Below are positions 34,498 through 46,512 of a stretch of DNA of 64,000 bases, in pieces. Source of the DNA: Tulasnella sp. 424 (taxonomy: Eukaryota > Basidiomycota > Agaricomycetes > Cantharellales > Tulasnellaceae); contig WSUB01000159.1 of the NCBI GenBank assembly GCA_019633425.1, forward strand, positions 28,312 through 92,311, written 5' to 3'. Every line of letters starts with the position of its first letter. Position 1 is the first letter of the stretch. The position numbers and the translations under genes are program-made. The notes under the pieces were generated by a model, which searched no databases, was not told the DNA's origin, and worked only from the letters and a program-made list of their open reading frames with translations.

Positions 34498-35373
34498 ATG
34501 GCCGAGGACGCAGCCCCGCTTTCTCCTCAAGCACCAACTGAACCAAAGAAATCAATACCAAAAGTAACGGTCGAGGATGACTCTAGCTCGGAACATGAAG
34601 AAGACAAGCCGCAGACGAACGCCGAAAACGACGGTGGCGATGACAAGGAGTCGGGCGAAGAGGACGCCTCAGAACCCGTAGCTGGATCGTCTAAAGATGG
34701 AGGAGCGCCTGCCACGCAGGCTGCAGTGCAAGCCGAATGGCAAGCGGTTTGGGCCCCGGCTCACAATGCCTACTATTTCTACAACACGCGGACGAAGGAA
34801 ACCACCTGGACGAACCCGCTTCAACCACCAAACGAGGGGCAATCTGCAGCAAAGGATCCACCAGATTCATCAAGCAAGGACGCTGCACCAGCCGATTCCG
34901 CACCATCTTCGTCTCATGCTGCACAGTCGTCTGGCCTCATCCCAGATGAAGTCCTGAACGGCATCGACCCCGCCCTTGCTTACCTCGATCCCACTCTATA
35001 CGCCGCTCGAGCAGGAGGAGCTCCTCAAAATACTTTCACGGCCAAATTCAATGCTCGAACCGGTCGTTTCACCGCAATGTCGGACAGTCGCGACCCTTCG
35101 TACTTGTCAGAAGCCGAACGAGCTAAGCGGATGAGCTCGGTGTTTTTCGATGTGGACAAATGGGAGACGGATGTGGCTAGCAGGAAGTCGAAGGAGGCTG
35201 AGGAGGCAGAGACTGGCGATAAGAGAAAACGACCGACAAAGGCCGACTTGGTGGGTGAACCTGGGGTGCCACAGATTCAATCGTGAAACTAATCAGCTTC
35301 CGCCTTCCAGGACCGGTGGAAGGATGCCAAGAAACGAAAGAAGCAAGCCAAACATGCTTGGTTGCTCAGCTGA
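34498..35373 (+). CDS. WW-domain protein with Lys-rich C-terminus
   Basis: Two exons (34498-35250, 35311-35373) give 271 residues. The first 75 residues are acidic and Ser-rich (SSSEHEEDKPQT). A WW domain follows: WQAVWAPAHNAYYFYNTRTK, then ETTWTNPL, with both tryptophans and the Tyr triplet. A conserved fungal C-terminal module comes next, with IDPALAYLDPTLYA, FNARTGRFTAMSDSRDPSYL, SEAERAKRMSSVFFDVDKWE and a basic end KDAKKRKKQAKHAWLL. WW domains bind Pro-rich ligands, often in splicing or transcription; the KR-rich tail fits nuclear location. I do not recognise a specific orthologue name. Confidence 0.85.
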
Positions 35374-38322
35374 AGGATGCAATAACTTCGGACTGGATAT
35401 CGACCTTGAGCCGATGGCAGGGGAATAATACCTTGCCCCTGCGTTGCATTTATTTTCCACGATCACAGAACCGATTTGTAATGAAACTTGGTCCGACTCG
35501 ATGAAAGTCCTTGTCGATCTCGAGACCAAAGTCAAAGACCGAAGTCAGGCCCCCTGCCACCTCGAGGTCGTTTGCAAGAGCTGTGGTTTAAATTGCCCAG
35601 AACCCTAGCACTTGTGCGAGTTACTCTCGCCACCGATTTTGGTGGTTGGCGTACTCTACGATCGATGTGTTCACGGCGAGAGGTAAACCGGATATAACGA
35701 GGACTGCAGACCACATGTGATCGATACATAGGAATCGAAGGAAAGGAAAGGATTAAAAAGACAGATTCGTAGTTCAAGGGATATGTTGCCGTTTGATCTG
35801 TTATCCTTGACTATAAAAGTTAGAAGCCGGAGAACGGTGCTCGAAAGATTGCCCGCTGGCCGGTGATCCTGTTTCCCTCATGTGCATAGGAACAACACTT
35901 GCTAGACGATTGCATGGATTGTTTTCTCCATTGCAGATGGGACACCCTTGGAAAATGAAGGACAGCAATCGCAGAGGTCGGGTGGATATCGCAAGGGGGA
36001 TAGAGCGCTGAGTATATATATGAAATGTAAAGAGGCGTCGCCCAATTTGTTTGGCATTGTGTTGTATAGGCTTTTTGCCACGCCAGGGGTGACATCCCGC
36101 GGCGGGCGCCGGATATTTCGAATTCTTTGGCCCTGGGCGTCAAATGGTGAAGAAGTCGTCGTCTCTGGAAGTGCATAATGCAAACCTGGGGTACGGATGT
36201 GAGAATCTTCGAGAACCAACGTTGCACATGGGGGAACGCCGGTATGTCATAGGAGGTCTAGATCGAGGGCAGCGACAGGGGGCTTGCTGTTTGTGTCGAG
36301 TGCCCATGCCACTTGTTAACCAGTAGGCTTTCGATGTGCATCGCGCGGAAAAGCTTCATTTTGGAAGCCACTATCGACAGTCTCGAGAGCGCATTACCAC
36401 CGGATTGAAGGGATTGGCGGGTTTAGAGCGTTACGACCGGATCACGGGCTTTGAAGCGAAATGCTTGGCTAGGCCATGATGATACGGAACGCATTAGGTT
36501 GAATTTCCAAAAAGGACGACGAGCTATCAGGTGGGCCTGAAGTAGCGACGGCGGATGGCCGCTCACTCAGCGGAGCTGTCCGTTCCGCACACCTGAGTGA
36601 AAGAGCGAAGCCCGGGTCGGCTCAACACACCGGGCAGCCTGAAGCAGATATTCGGAGATAAATCGCCACCCAGAACCCTGTAACTTCCATTGGATAGTCA
36701 ATCGCATACATAGAAGTGGCGAGGGAGCAGGAAACTCAAAACGCTATGCTTTAACTTGGGAGAGCAGAGGCCTTCTCTCGTCATGGGGCCCTGACGCCTG
36801 TGTTCAACGAGGCTGGTATGATCTCCTAAATGGTGCGGTCGTACATGGACTCGTGTTAACTAATGGATAATCCCGACAGGTTCAAAGAGAGCGGCTGATC
36901 GAGCGAGCTCGGCTGTACCCGAACGCCAAATGACGACCCAAAACAAAAACATTCATAACGCGTTAGTTCGAGCTCGAAGCGGGAGCGAACGTTTCGGGTA
37001 GGTCGGAAGGCGTGACGGCGTAGGAGTACTAAATTTCCCGGAAGAGGCCGTTCTTCGGAGTCGAGCGATACGCACATTTTCGCAAAAGCCACATCCATCC
37101 GGCCGCACACCTGTAAATCGACCAAGAAGAGCTAGTAGGGAAGTCGCCACCTTCGGAAGCTGTGCTGCCATTGAGACACGGGGTTGTCAAACCTACACAT
37201 AAAGAGGTGGCGAGCAAGCTACGACCCAAATTGTAGAGAATGGGGTTTGGTGGCCGCAACGAGAGAAAAGGCAAGGGTGGCTTGAACGGGAACGGGTGCC
37301 ATCGGATCGTAGCATCCTTGTAAAGTAGGAGGCGAGACTCGTTCCTGAATCTTAGTGGCAAAATGCGGTAGCTGTAACTCGGTGATGTCGAAGGAGACCT
37401 CGAGGACATATGCATGTAACTGCATCGGTCGACAATGAGAGAAGAGGGAAATAGAGTATATGACGAGTGGGATCAAGGGATGACGGTTATTCCTTTAGAT
37501 ACCGCACGCAAAGACATCCATGGGTTTCTCGGAGGGATGAGATGAAGGGGTGGAGGTGAGTGTGGGTACGATGTTACCGCATTGGGAAATAAAAGGACGT
37601 CGCCGCAACGTAAGAAACGCTTTGAGAGATAAGCCAGATTGCAGCTTTTTGCAGTGGGTGCCACCTTCCGAGGGATCAGTAATACCCTGGTCATGAGTGC
37701 ACCTCCCATGGCAGGTAATTACCCACGACTTGAGTGAATGTAGGGCCACCGCACATCTCTCAGATACATCGGGGGCCGGGGTGGTGGTATTGCGGTAACA
37801 AACACACGCAAATACGAAAAGCACATGGAGTGCTTTTCACCCTTTGCGAAACGGTTGTCGGGGGATGCGTTGGTTGGTGGCAAAAGTAAAAGTATGTGCA
37901 AGGGATATCAGACGATGTCGGGGATGGGATGAAGGGCAAGGGGGGAATGGAATTGATAGATGGAGTCGCGTAAACAAAGGGAAAGTCCGATCTTGTGTTC
38001 AGGGTCTTGCACAAAGGCTGTTGCTTATAGCTGTGAGTGAGCTGAAATCCAAATAGGACGACAATGCGCTCTTAACCCTCTCAGAACGGTGAGTACACTA
38101 TACACGTGCTTTCTTCCCCTTCAAATATTATCACCCATTGCAATCTAGACTGACACTCCACATTCACCTCGCTTCCCCTTCCCCCCCCTCCTCCTCCTCC
38201 TCCTTCTTGTCGTCTTCGTCGTCGGTCGCAGTGCAGACCATTCTCCCATTCCATCTTTCTTTAACGACTAACTAACAACGGCTCCCTCGTCCGACGACCT
38301 CAACGCTATCGAACTCTCTCCA
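35374..38322. other. 2.9-kb gene-free interval
   Basis: Longest stretch without a recognisable gene. Scattered open frames (for example 37029-37415 on the minus strand) are low in complexity or Ser/Pro/Leu-rich and match nothing known to me. It could contain an extended upstream region of the exporter, noncoding RNAs or an unrecognised orphan gene. Confidence 0.5.
38165..38226 (+). promoter_or_regulatory. CT-rich tract upstream of the ABC exporter
   Basis: A strongly pyrimidine-biased run (CTCC repeats, then TCGTCT-type repeats) lies about 100-155 bases before the start codon. Such tracts mark transcription start regions of highly expressed fungal genes. Confidence 0.5.
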
Positions 38323-41300
38323 ATGAAGAACAAACCATCCCCTCTAAACATCCAAGACGACAACAAGGAGACTTCCTCTCCTCCTCCTCAACCACCACAA
38401 CCAGAATACACCCCACCACCACCCTCACTCACTTTACTTTTCTCTTACCTCACAAGACGAGATGTCTTCACCTTTCTCTTCCCAGCAATCTTCGTTTCAA
38501 TGGTCGCCGGTGGAATCGCCCCATTCATGACAAGAGTGATCGGCCAAGTCTTTGACGCTCTCGCAAGGTTCCCTTTCTCAGAAGAACCACCGGAACAAGC
38601 CAAGAAGCGTTTATTGCACGACGTCGGCATCGCTGCCATCGAACTCATCGCATTGGCTGCGGGAACCCTCCTCATGAGCAGCATAATGGCAAGCCTCTGG
38701 ATGTGGGTCGGAGAACGCAACGTCCTCAGGCTCCGGAAAGCAGTCTACGAAAGCGTCACCCGCAGAGAAATGCACTGGTTCGACCTAAAGATGGGCGCTG
38801 GAGATTCAGGTGACAGCAAGGCTGGAGATGGAGGTGCCGGTGGAATGGTCACAAAGTTCACCAGGTACGAGAGCTTCGCCCTCCCTTTCGCCGCAAACGC
38901 CCCCCACTAATGCCCCCAATCCCGCAGTGAGACAGACGACGTGAGAATGGCTTCTTCCCTCAACACTGGCATGCTCGTCCAATATGTCACAACATTCCTC
39001 ACCTGTCTCGTCCTCGCCCTTATCGTCTCCTGGTCTTTGACCCTCGTCATCCTCTCCTCCATCCCCTTACTCGTCTTTGTCCAAGGCGCCTCCCAATCAT
39101 TCACCATCCCGCTCTACAACGCAGAACGAGCCCAATCCGCCGCAGCGGGGAACCACATCGAGCGCACCGTCCGCAATATCCCCACGGTCAAAGCGTTCAA
39201 TGCGCAGCAGAAGGAACAAGACAAGGTCAACAACCTTTTGGAAGTCGCGAGGCTCGCTTACAGGCGGTGCTGCGTCGCGTGGGGCGTGACCTCTGGAATG
39301 ATGCAGTTCATCCTTTGGGCCATGTTCGTTCAAGGCTTCTGGTTCGGCTCCAAGCTCGTCCGACAGGGCAAACTCACTCCTGGCGAGGTCATGGCCGTAT
39401 TCTGGGCTTGCTTGGTCGCTTCCAGTAACTTGCAGCTCTGCGTCCCGCTCTTGGTCGTCTTGACAAAAGGAAAAGCGGCCATGTCCAATTTGGATTCGCT
39501 CATTCACGCTCCCTCGCCTCCCGTTCCTTCAGAGCGGACCCAGATCAAATCTCTCGTCTCTCCCACTACGCCCCGAACTCCACTCTCGACTCGCAAATCC
39601 TTCCCTCAGCTCCGCTCCAGGAACTCTGGCAACCAAGAGATGACCCGAATCATCCCCTCGGGCAAAGCTCATGGCGCGTTTTCCTTGCACAACATTCGCT
39701 TCGCCTATCCCTCCCGTCCCGACGTCGCCATCCTCAACGTCGACGAGATCTACCTACCCTCGGCTGAAACCACGTTCATCGTCGGCGGGTCCGGTTCCGG
39801 CAAGAGCACGGTCGCGCATCTCCTGTTGCGCTTGTACGAACCCGCCAGCGGGACGATCCTCTTCGACGACAGGGACATCCGGTACCTCGACGAAAAGTAC
39901 GTCAGGAGTCACGTCGCAGCCGTCGCTCAGACTTGTGTTCTCTTTGACTTGAGCGTCCATGATAACGTCGCTATTGGCGTCGCTGGAGGAGGAATGCGTC
40001 GACCCCAAGATGTCACCAGGGAGGAAGTGGAGCGCGTTTGCAGGGCCGCGTTGATGCACGAGTTCATTAGGGACTTGCCAGACGGGTACGAGACCAAGTT
40101 GGGCACCGCTGGAGCTAGCTTGAGTGGTGGGCAGAGGCAGAGGTTGGCCATTGCCAGGGCACTTTTGAGGGATCCGACGGTCCTGATTCTAGGTGAGGGC
40201 AGATTTACTGGGTTTTGGGAAAATCACTAACAGATTATTGCCCTTTAGACGAAGCTACATCCGCATTGGACGCCACTTCCCGTGTCCTCGTCTTTGAAGC
40301 CATCAAAGCTCACCGCAAGAACCGAACCACCATCGTCATCACCCACGACTTGTCCCAGATCACCCCGGAGGATTTCGTCTACGTCATGAAGGACGGCGTC
40401 GTCGTCGAACAGGGCTACCGATCCGCTTTGGAGGTCAAGCAGCCGTCCAACAACGGCGGCGAAGGCGAGTTCCGTCGCATGTTGAACGCCCAATTCGAGA
40501 GCGGCGGCTTCCCTACGAAAGGAGACGGTGACCTCGGGCTTGAGGATGCTTCCATCAACGAGAGCGATTGGGAGGAAATCGAGAGCGATGAAGAGGACGG
40601 TCTCCCTATGCCCTCCGTGAGGAACTCGAAGCACGTCAGCATCACCAACGCCGTCATCGCATCCTTCAAGCACTTCTCAGGATTGGGACGACGGGACTCC
40701 AAGTCTGCTGCGCGCCGATCGACTCGCAAGTCCATGCTCGCCACGTCGACCGATTCCGCCGCCAGCGGACGGGCGTCGAACGCTGCTGGAGCTCCTCGAT
40801 GGATGTTTGACGCTGTCAGAGACCTGGCTGTTCCAAAGTCAAGCGCGGCGATTCAGCAAGCCGTTCTGGCTCGTCGAGCGAGCAAGTTCGAAGTACCCGA
40901 GGCCGCGTTCAACACCACTGGTCGACCGAGGAGGTCGTTCCAGATCCCGCCCGTGGGTCGATCGACTGCTGCCCAGCATCCCCAAGAAGACGACGAGGAG
41001 GATTACCAACCCCGACCGAGTCTGCAGTTCGAGCCTCTCTCTCCGACCGCCCCGCGTAGCTCTGGCTGGCCCCGAGCTACCGGGAGGGACAGCTACGACG
41101 ATGCGTTGGAGGATGACGATGAATTCGAGAAGGAGAAGAACGCGATGAAGGCTACTGGCGACATGGCCGGTGCCAGAAGGAAGAACTACAACCCGGCTTT
41201 ACGAGGTGTCAAAGTCGCTACTCCCGATGATGCAGCATCCGCCAAATCCGACGTTCAACCGCTCCCGACGCTGTTCGGAGTCAGCAAGCGCTTCTTCCCC

Positions 41301-43080
41301 ACTCTGCCCAACAAGTTCACCATCCTGACCGGCGTCATCATCGGCATGATCAACGGCGCACTCACCCCCATCTTCTCGATCGGCTTGTCGAACCTCATGG
41401 TCTTGACCGGCTCGGGAGCTACAGACGTTCGCGGCCTCACGTTCTGGGGCGTGGCCGTCCTCCTCATCTCCTTTGCCGACGGTTGCGCTTCTGGCTTCAA
41501 GTTCTTCATCATGGAAACCGGATCGATGACCTGGGTCACCTCTTTGCGGAGAAAGGCGTACGAGACCGTGCTGCGTCAGGACAAGCAGTGGTTCGACGAC
41601 GAGAAGCATTCGGCTGAGAAAGTCGTGCAGATCATCGTCAAAGATGGAGACGACACCAAGATGCTCGTCTCTACCATCCTCTCGCAGATGTCCGTGGTCG
41701 TTTCCATGTTGGGAGTCGGTCTCATTTGGGCGCTCGTTCGGGGTTGGCAGTTGACCCTCGTGGGCTTTGCCATCGGACCGGTCTTTGCGCTCGCGATGAT
41801 GGGTCAGAGCACCTTGATGGCTCGCTACGAGTTGAGCTCAAAGAGGACGAGGGAGGACGTGTCGAAGCAGTACTTTGAGGCCGTGTCGAACGTCCGTGCG
41901 ATCAGGTCCATGGCGTTGGAGAACGTGTTCGATGCTCAGTACGAGAAATCGTGCCAGGCTGCTCTCAAGGCTGGCGTTACCGGAGCGATGGTCGCTGGTA
42001 CTGGATACGGAGTCGCCAATGCTCTTGTCTATATTGCAGAGGCAGTCCTGTTCTACGTCGGCGCTGTCCTCATGGCCAAGGGCACCTACGGCTACCTCCA
42101 ACTGATCGAGACTCTCAACCTTGTCGTCTTTACCGTCTCCATCGCCGCTCAGATTATGACTTTTGGTGAGTTGAATTCATTTTCGGTGGGTCGAGTATTA
42201 AGCTGACATGGCATTCCTACTTCTAGTCCCCAGGATTGCGAAAGCCAATCAAGCAGCCGCCGACTTTGACACCATCCTCTCCTGCACTCAGCCTACCAAC
42301 GAATCGCATGGCCAGTGGCGCTTCCCTATTCAAGGCGACATCGCTTTCGAACGTGTCGACTTTGCCTACCCTAATCGATCCGACGTTCCTGTCCTCAAAG
42401 GCGTCAACTTCACCATCAAGGACGGCGAGTGCGTCGCGATTGTTGGTCCTTCGGGCTCCGGAAAGTCCACCCTCGCTGCGCTGCTCCAGCGTCTGTACGA
42501 ACCGGCCACGGGCTCCATCAGGATCGGACGATTCGCTCTCAACGACGCCGATATCGTCTGGCTGCGTTCTCACATCGCTGTCGTCAGCCAGCAGCCTGCT
42601 TTGTTCGACGCATCCATCAAGGAGAACATCCTCTACGGTCACGACGCCGACTCGATTTCCTTTGACGAGGTTCAGCGGGCGGCTCGCGATGCGAACGTGG
42701 ACGACTTCATTCAATCGTTGCCCGACGGTTACGACACCATGCTTGGCGAGAACGCTTCCCTTATTTCAGGTGGTCAAGCGCAGCGTATCCAGCTCGCTCG
42801 TGCGCTCGTCAACGGCAAGGCAAACATCCTGCTCCTGGACGAGTTCACGTCTGCCTTGGATGTCACCAACCAAGAAGCGTTGATGTCCACCGTAATGAAG
42901 CTCAAGGAGGACCGAACAACAATCATCGTCACGCACAAGCTCCCCGTCATGCGTCGATGCGACCGCGTCATTGTCGTTCTCAACGGAGAGATCGTCGAAC
43001 AAGGTACCTACGACTCCCTGATGGCAAACCGCAGCCACTTCTGGAATATGGCTACTGCTGGTGACTTGGCAAATGAGTAA
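38323..43080 (+). CDS. STE6: Full-length ABC exporter, Ste6/MDR (ABCB) type
   Basis: Four exons (38323-38864, 38928-40192, 40249-42165, 42227-43080) give about 1525 residues in TMD-NBD-TMD-NBD order. NBD1: GGSGSGKST (Walker A), LSGGQRQRLAIARALL (signature), LILDEATSALD (Walker B, split by an intron between L and D) and ITHDL (switch histidine). NBD2: GPSGSGKSTLAA, ISGGQAQRIQLARAL (signature with I for L), LLLDEFTSALD and VTHKL. All ATP-site residues look intact. The linker after NBD1 (about 40440-41250) is unusually long, near 270 residues, and rich in Ser, Arg and acidic runs. The closest known type is the lipopeptide mating-pheromone exporter Ste6; a general ABCB drug exporter is the alternative. 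Plasma membrane. Confidence 0.88.
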
Positions 43081-43365
43081 TCTGCTTATTGGATCTGGAC
43101 TTTTCATCTATCGTCATTCGATTTTATTCTCTTCTATTTTTGTTGTGTAACTAGTCGTTCTTTACCTTCAACCATTCCATGCCCAAATCTGTGTATTTCT
43201 AAACTCCCCGCGTCGTTCCGTGTTTGGTTCTTTTATTTTCTCTTCTTCGTTCAAAATCACACTTTTCCACTTTTGGGTGTATAATATTGAGATAGTGCGG
43301 TGTTATAGAAAAATGATAGATCCCTTTGTGCACAACTACGGACAACGGAAAGTCTAGACAACGAA

Positions 43366-46234
43366 CTACGCGGCTTGAGCCGAAGCTTGGGCGCTTCCCT
43401 TGTCGGAAGCGATGACTGTTGGTGAAGTAAAACCGTAGTCAACGCCGTGAACAAACGCCTTGGTGCATTGGGCCATGGTAACGGAGCTACACGAATGCGT
43501 TGGATTAGCGACACATTAAACACAAATTGCAACGCAGCGACATACGCTCTCGAAATGGGGTCGGTCTGATAGAAGTTGCTGATGGGGTTTTTGAAGGGTT
43601 GCCCGCTGCTGGTTGTAGTACCCGTCTTCCCACTGATGTAACCAAGACCAGCAAGAGCCACCTCGGTTGAAGTGAGCTCGGTCGCGTCGTAGCGAACCAG
43701 CGAGGGGGAAATCTCCCACATCCGGTCGCGGACACCATGGACATCATCATACGGGAGAGGTGAACCCACAATCTCCGACAGTGCCCTGAAGAATTTGGTT
43801 AGCAGGTGTCTGTTTGTGCCAAAGCTAGCTACCACTTACCGAATAATCTTCCAGTCTTCTCGCGAAGCACCAGGAGGTGGGACGGCAGTGCGACCAAGTT
43901 GGGAGCGACCCTCGGTGTTGACCCAGGTGGTTGACTTTTCGGTGTAAGCAGCACCAGGGAGGCAAACGTCTGCGAGCTGAGCGCCGAGATCACCGTGGTG
44001 GCCTTGGTAGACGACGAAGGCATCTTGAGGGATCGACTTGGGGTCAACTTCGTCGGCGTTCAAGAGATAGATGAACTTGGGCTTGGTCGAAGCAGCTTTG
44101 GCGGTTGGCACGAACCCGAGGTCGTATGCCGCAGCACGAGAGGCAACCTGATATGGCGAGTTAGTCAGGAGTACGCAAGGAGACAGTTGAGGCGAAACAT
44201 ACCCTCTGCAGAACGTTCAATCCATTCCATTCTGGAGTGAGCATTGTGCCTTTGTTTGCTTGAACATACTTGGCCAAGCTCTTGAACACTGCAGCTCCAT
44301 CAGGATGCTCAGCAACACCGCTTCCGACGATGATCATTGGCTTCTTCGCCTGCTTGAACTTGGCGGCAAACTCTCCACCCTTTCCAGCGACGAAGTCGGT
44401 GACTGCCTTCAAGTCGGTACCAATATGCTCGAACCCGTAGGTGGTCTCAACCTTCTCGCCAATGAGACCGACCTCTAGGGGTGAGCGAAGCCAGCGCCGT
44501 CGGATGCGAGAGTTGAGTACGGCGGCTTCGTGACGGGGGTTGGTGCCAACGAGGAGGATTGCATCGGCAGCGTCGAGACCGGGGATGGTAGAGTTGAAGA
44601 GGTAGTTCGAACGGACGTCAACACCGTGGACTGGAGGTGCGTCTCCTCCGGGCTGGTCGAGGGCAAGGTTTTCCGAGCCAAGCTTGTTGAGGAAGTCCTT
44701 CAGGACGGTGAGGGACTCGGAATCGGCCAAGTGACCAGCGACTGCCTTGATTTCGTCTCCCGTTGCCCCGGATGCCTTCAAGCCGTCGGCGATGGCTGCG
44801 AGGGCATCTTCCCAGGTCGCGGGAACAAAGCGGTCGCCATCCTTGACCAAAGGAGTTGTCAAACGTTGGAATCTGAGACCGTCGTACGCGTAGCGGGTCT
44901 TGTCATTGATCCACTCTTCGTTGACGTCGTCATTTGTCCTGGGCTGGACGCGCATGACCTGGACACCCCTCGTGTCTATACGGATGTTTGAACCAACAGC
45001 GTCCAAGACGTCGACAGATTCGGTACTCTTCAGCTCCCAAGGACGTGCGTGATAGGCGTAGGGCTTGCTAGTCAAGGCACCGACTGGGCACAGGTCAACC
45101 AAGTTGCCTGACAGTTCCGAGTTCACGGCCTTGGCTACGTAAGTACCGATCTGCAAGTCGTTTCCTCGGCCGGTGGTACCGAACTCCTCCACGCCAGCAA
45201 CGTCGTTGGCGAATCGTACGCAACGAGTGCACTGAATGCAGCGGTTCATGGAAGTCTTGACGAGGGGACCGATGTCCTTGTTCTCGACTGCACGCTTGCC
45301 GGCAATTTCGTGGAACCGTGTACGATCGGAGCCATAGCGCATGGACTGGTCTTGCAAGTCGCATTCACCTCCCTGGTCGCAAATGGGGCAGTCCAAGGGG
45401 TGGTTTGAAAGGAGGAATTCCATGACACCCTCTCTGCAGGCGGCGATGCAAGAGGTTAGTCGAGATCAACCTTGCGCTGCGAAACGACGCACCTGGCTTC
45501 ATGGACTAGAGGCGTGTTGGTGAAAACCTTTGCACCGGGCATGGCAGGCATAGCACTACAAGCATAAAACGCGATTTACAATTCAATGGCGCCGGCACTG
45601 GTTGTGTTTCTCGGGCATACCAGGATGCAACAGGTTTTGGGGAACGCTCAACCTCGACGAGACACATTCTAGCAAGGGAAAGGTAAGAACAAAGAACTCA
45701 TTTAATAGGGAATGGGGAGCGTACCGACAGTTTCCTGCAATGGCGAGACTATAAGCGAAATATGAGAAACGAATTCAACCTGAGGCTTGGTTGGTCACTC
45801 TCACCGGTCATGGTAGCAAAATCTGCACACGAGAGAATTAGTGACTGAAATGCCTGTATGTGAAATGGAGGGATGTACCTTGGAATTGTTGCACCAGCAG
45901 CCTCGCAAGCTTGGATCAAAGCAGAACCTGTTCCAGAATGTCGTCAACGTCGGTCCCAATTTCAACTATTCTCACAAGGCGAGAATCCTCACCTGCTGGA
46001 ACCGTGACTTCCTTCCCATCGACAGTCAAAGTAACATCTGGTGCGGCTTTCCTAGAGCTTGAAGAAGAGAATGTGCGCTGTGCTACTGCAGTTCTCTGCT
46101 GGTGAGCATGTTTACAAACTTGGGGATGTGGCAAAACGGGACGAACCGGGATCCCGCACACAGGACGAGCAGATTTTTGAAGGGGTCAGACGTCTTGCTG
46201 GGCCAGCCCCGCCGACCTTTGCTAGCCTCAGCAT
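43366..46234 (-). CDS. NDUFS1: NADH:ubiquinone oxidoreductase 75-78 kDa subunit (complex I)
   Basis: Iron-sulfur subunit of the complex I N module on the matrix side of the mitochondrial inner membrane. Eleven exons (46234-46160, 46098-45993, 45927-45879, 45822-45805, 45748-45725, 45668-45621, 45555-45493, 45433-44203, 44147-43840, 43785-43546, 43486-43366) close exactly to 760 residues. Starting at MLRLAKVGGAGPARRL gives a basic mitochondrial presequence; the alternative MCGIPVRP start at 46161 does not. The [2Fe-2S] cysteines (FCYHDR, GNCRMC, VASC) are spread over tiny exons of 18, 24 and 48 nt. The [4Fe-4S] sites are HPLDCPICDQGGECDLQD and CIQCTRC with a distal VDLCPVGAL. The remaining molybdopterin-oxidoreductase-like domain is complete. 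The CDS stops 285 bases from the ABC gene (convergent). Confidence 0.97.
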
Positions 46235-46512
46235 ATGGAATTAAGGGAGAGATGGGGGAGGGGAAGAGATAGAGGTGGGTGGGATTGAAAGCTGGGATTA
46301 ATGGCGGCGACCAGTAGGATTCAGACGTTTACCACTCTTGGTTCGATTTCTATTTGTTTGTCTACGCCATACACACAGCGCAAGGCAGCACCACATTCAG
46401 CCACCAACCACAGTCGAGTTTCTGGGAAAGGCAGCCCACGCAGCAAAAAGGACATTTGACTATAATTTCTGTGGCGATTAGAGGAAGCGTTGAGTTAGCT
46501 GGTTGAGGGACT
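46235..46512. promoter_or_regulatory. Divergent region, complex I subunit / gag-like gene
   Basis: 278 bases between two opposite start codons; nothing distinctive seen. Confidence 0.4.

Noticed and set aside
37029..37415. 128-residue minus-strand frame in the 2.9-kb gap
   Set aside because: Low-complexity Ser/Pro/Leu composition, no domain, no supporting exon structure.
38445..43107. Long antisense frames across the ABC exporter
   Set aside because: High-GC codon bias opens the opposite strand; none has a recognisable domain, while the plus strand encodes all ABC motifs.
44260..44991. Plus-strand frames inside the complex I gene
   Set aside because: Mirror images of the NDUFS1 exon; no independent evidence.
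46098..46161. MCGIPVRPVLPHP as start of the complex I subunit
   Set aside because: The upstream ATG at 46234 plus a GT-AG intron gives a typical mitochondrial presequence in frame.
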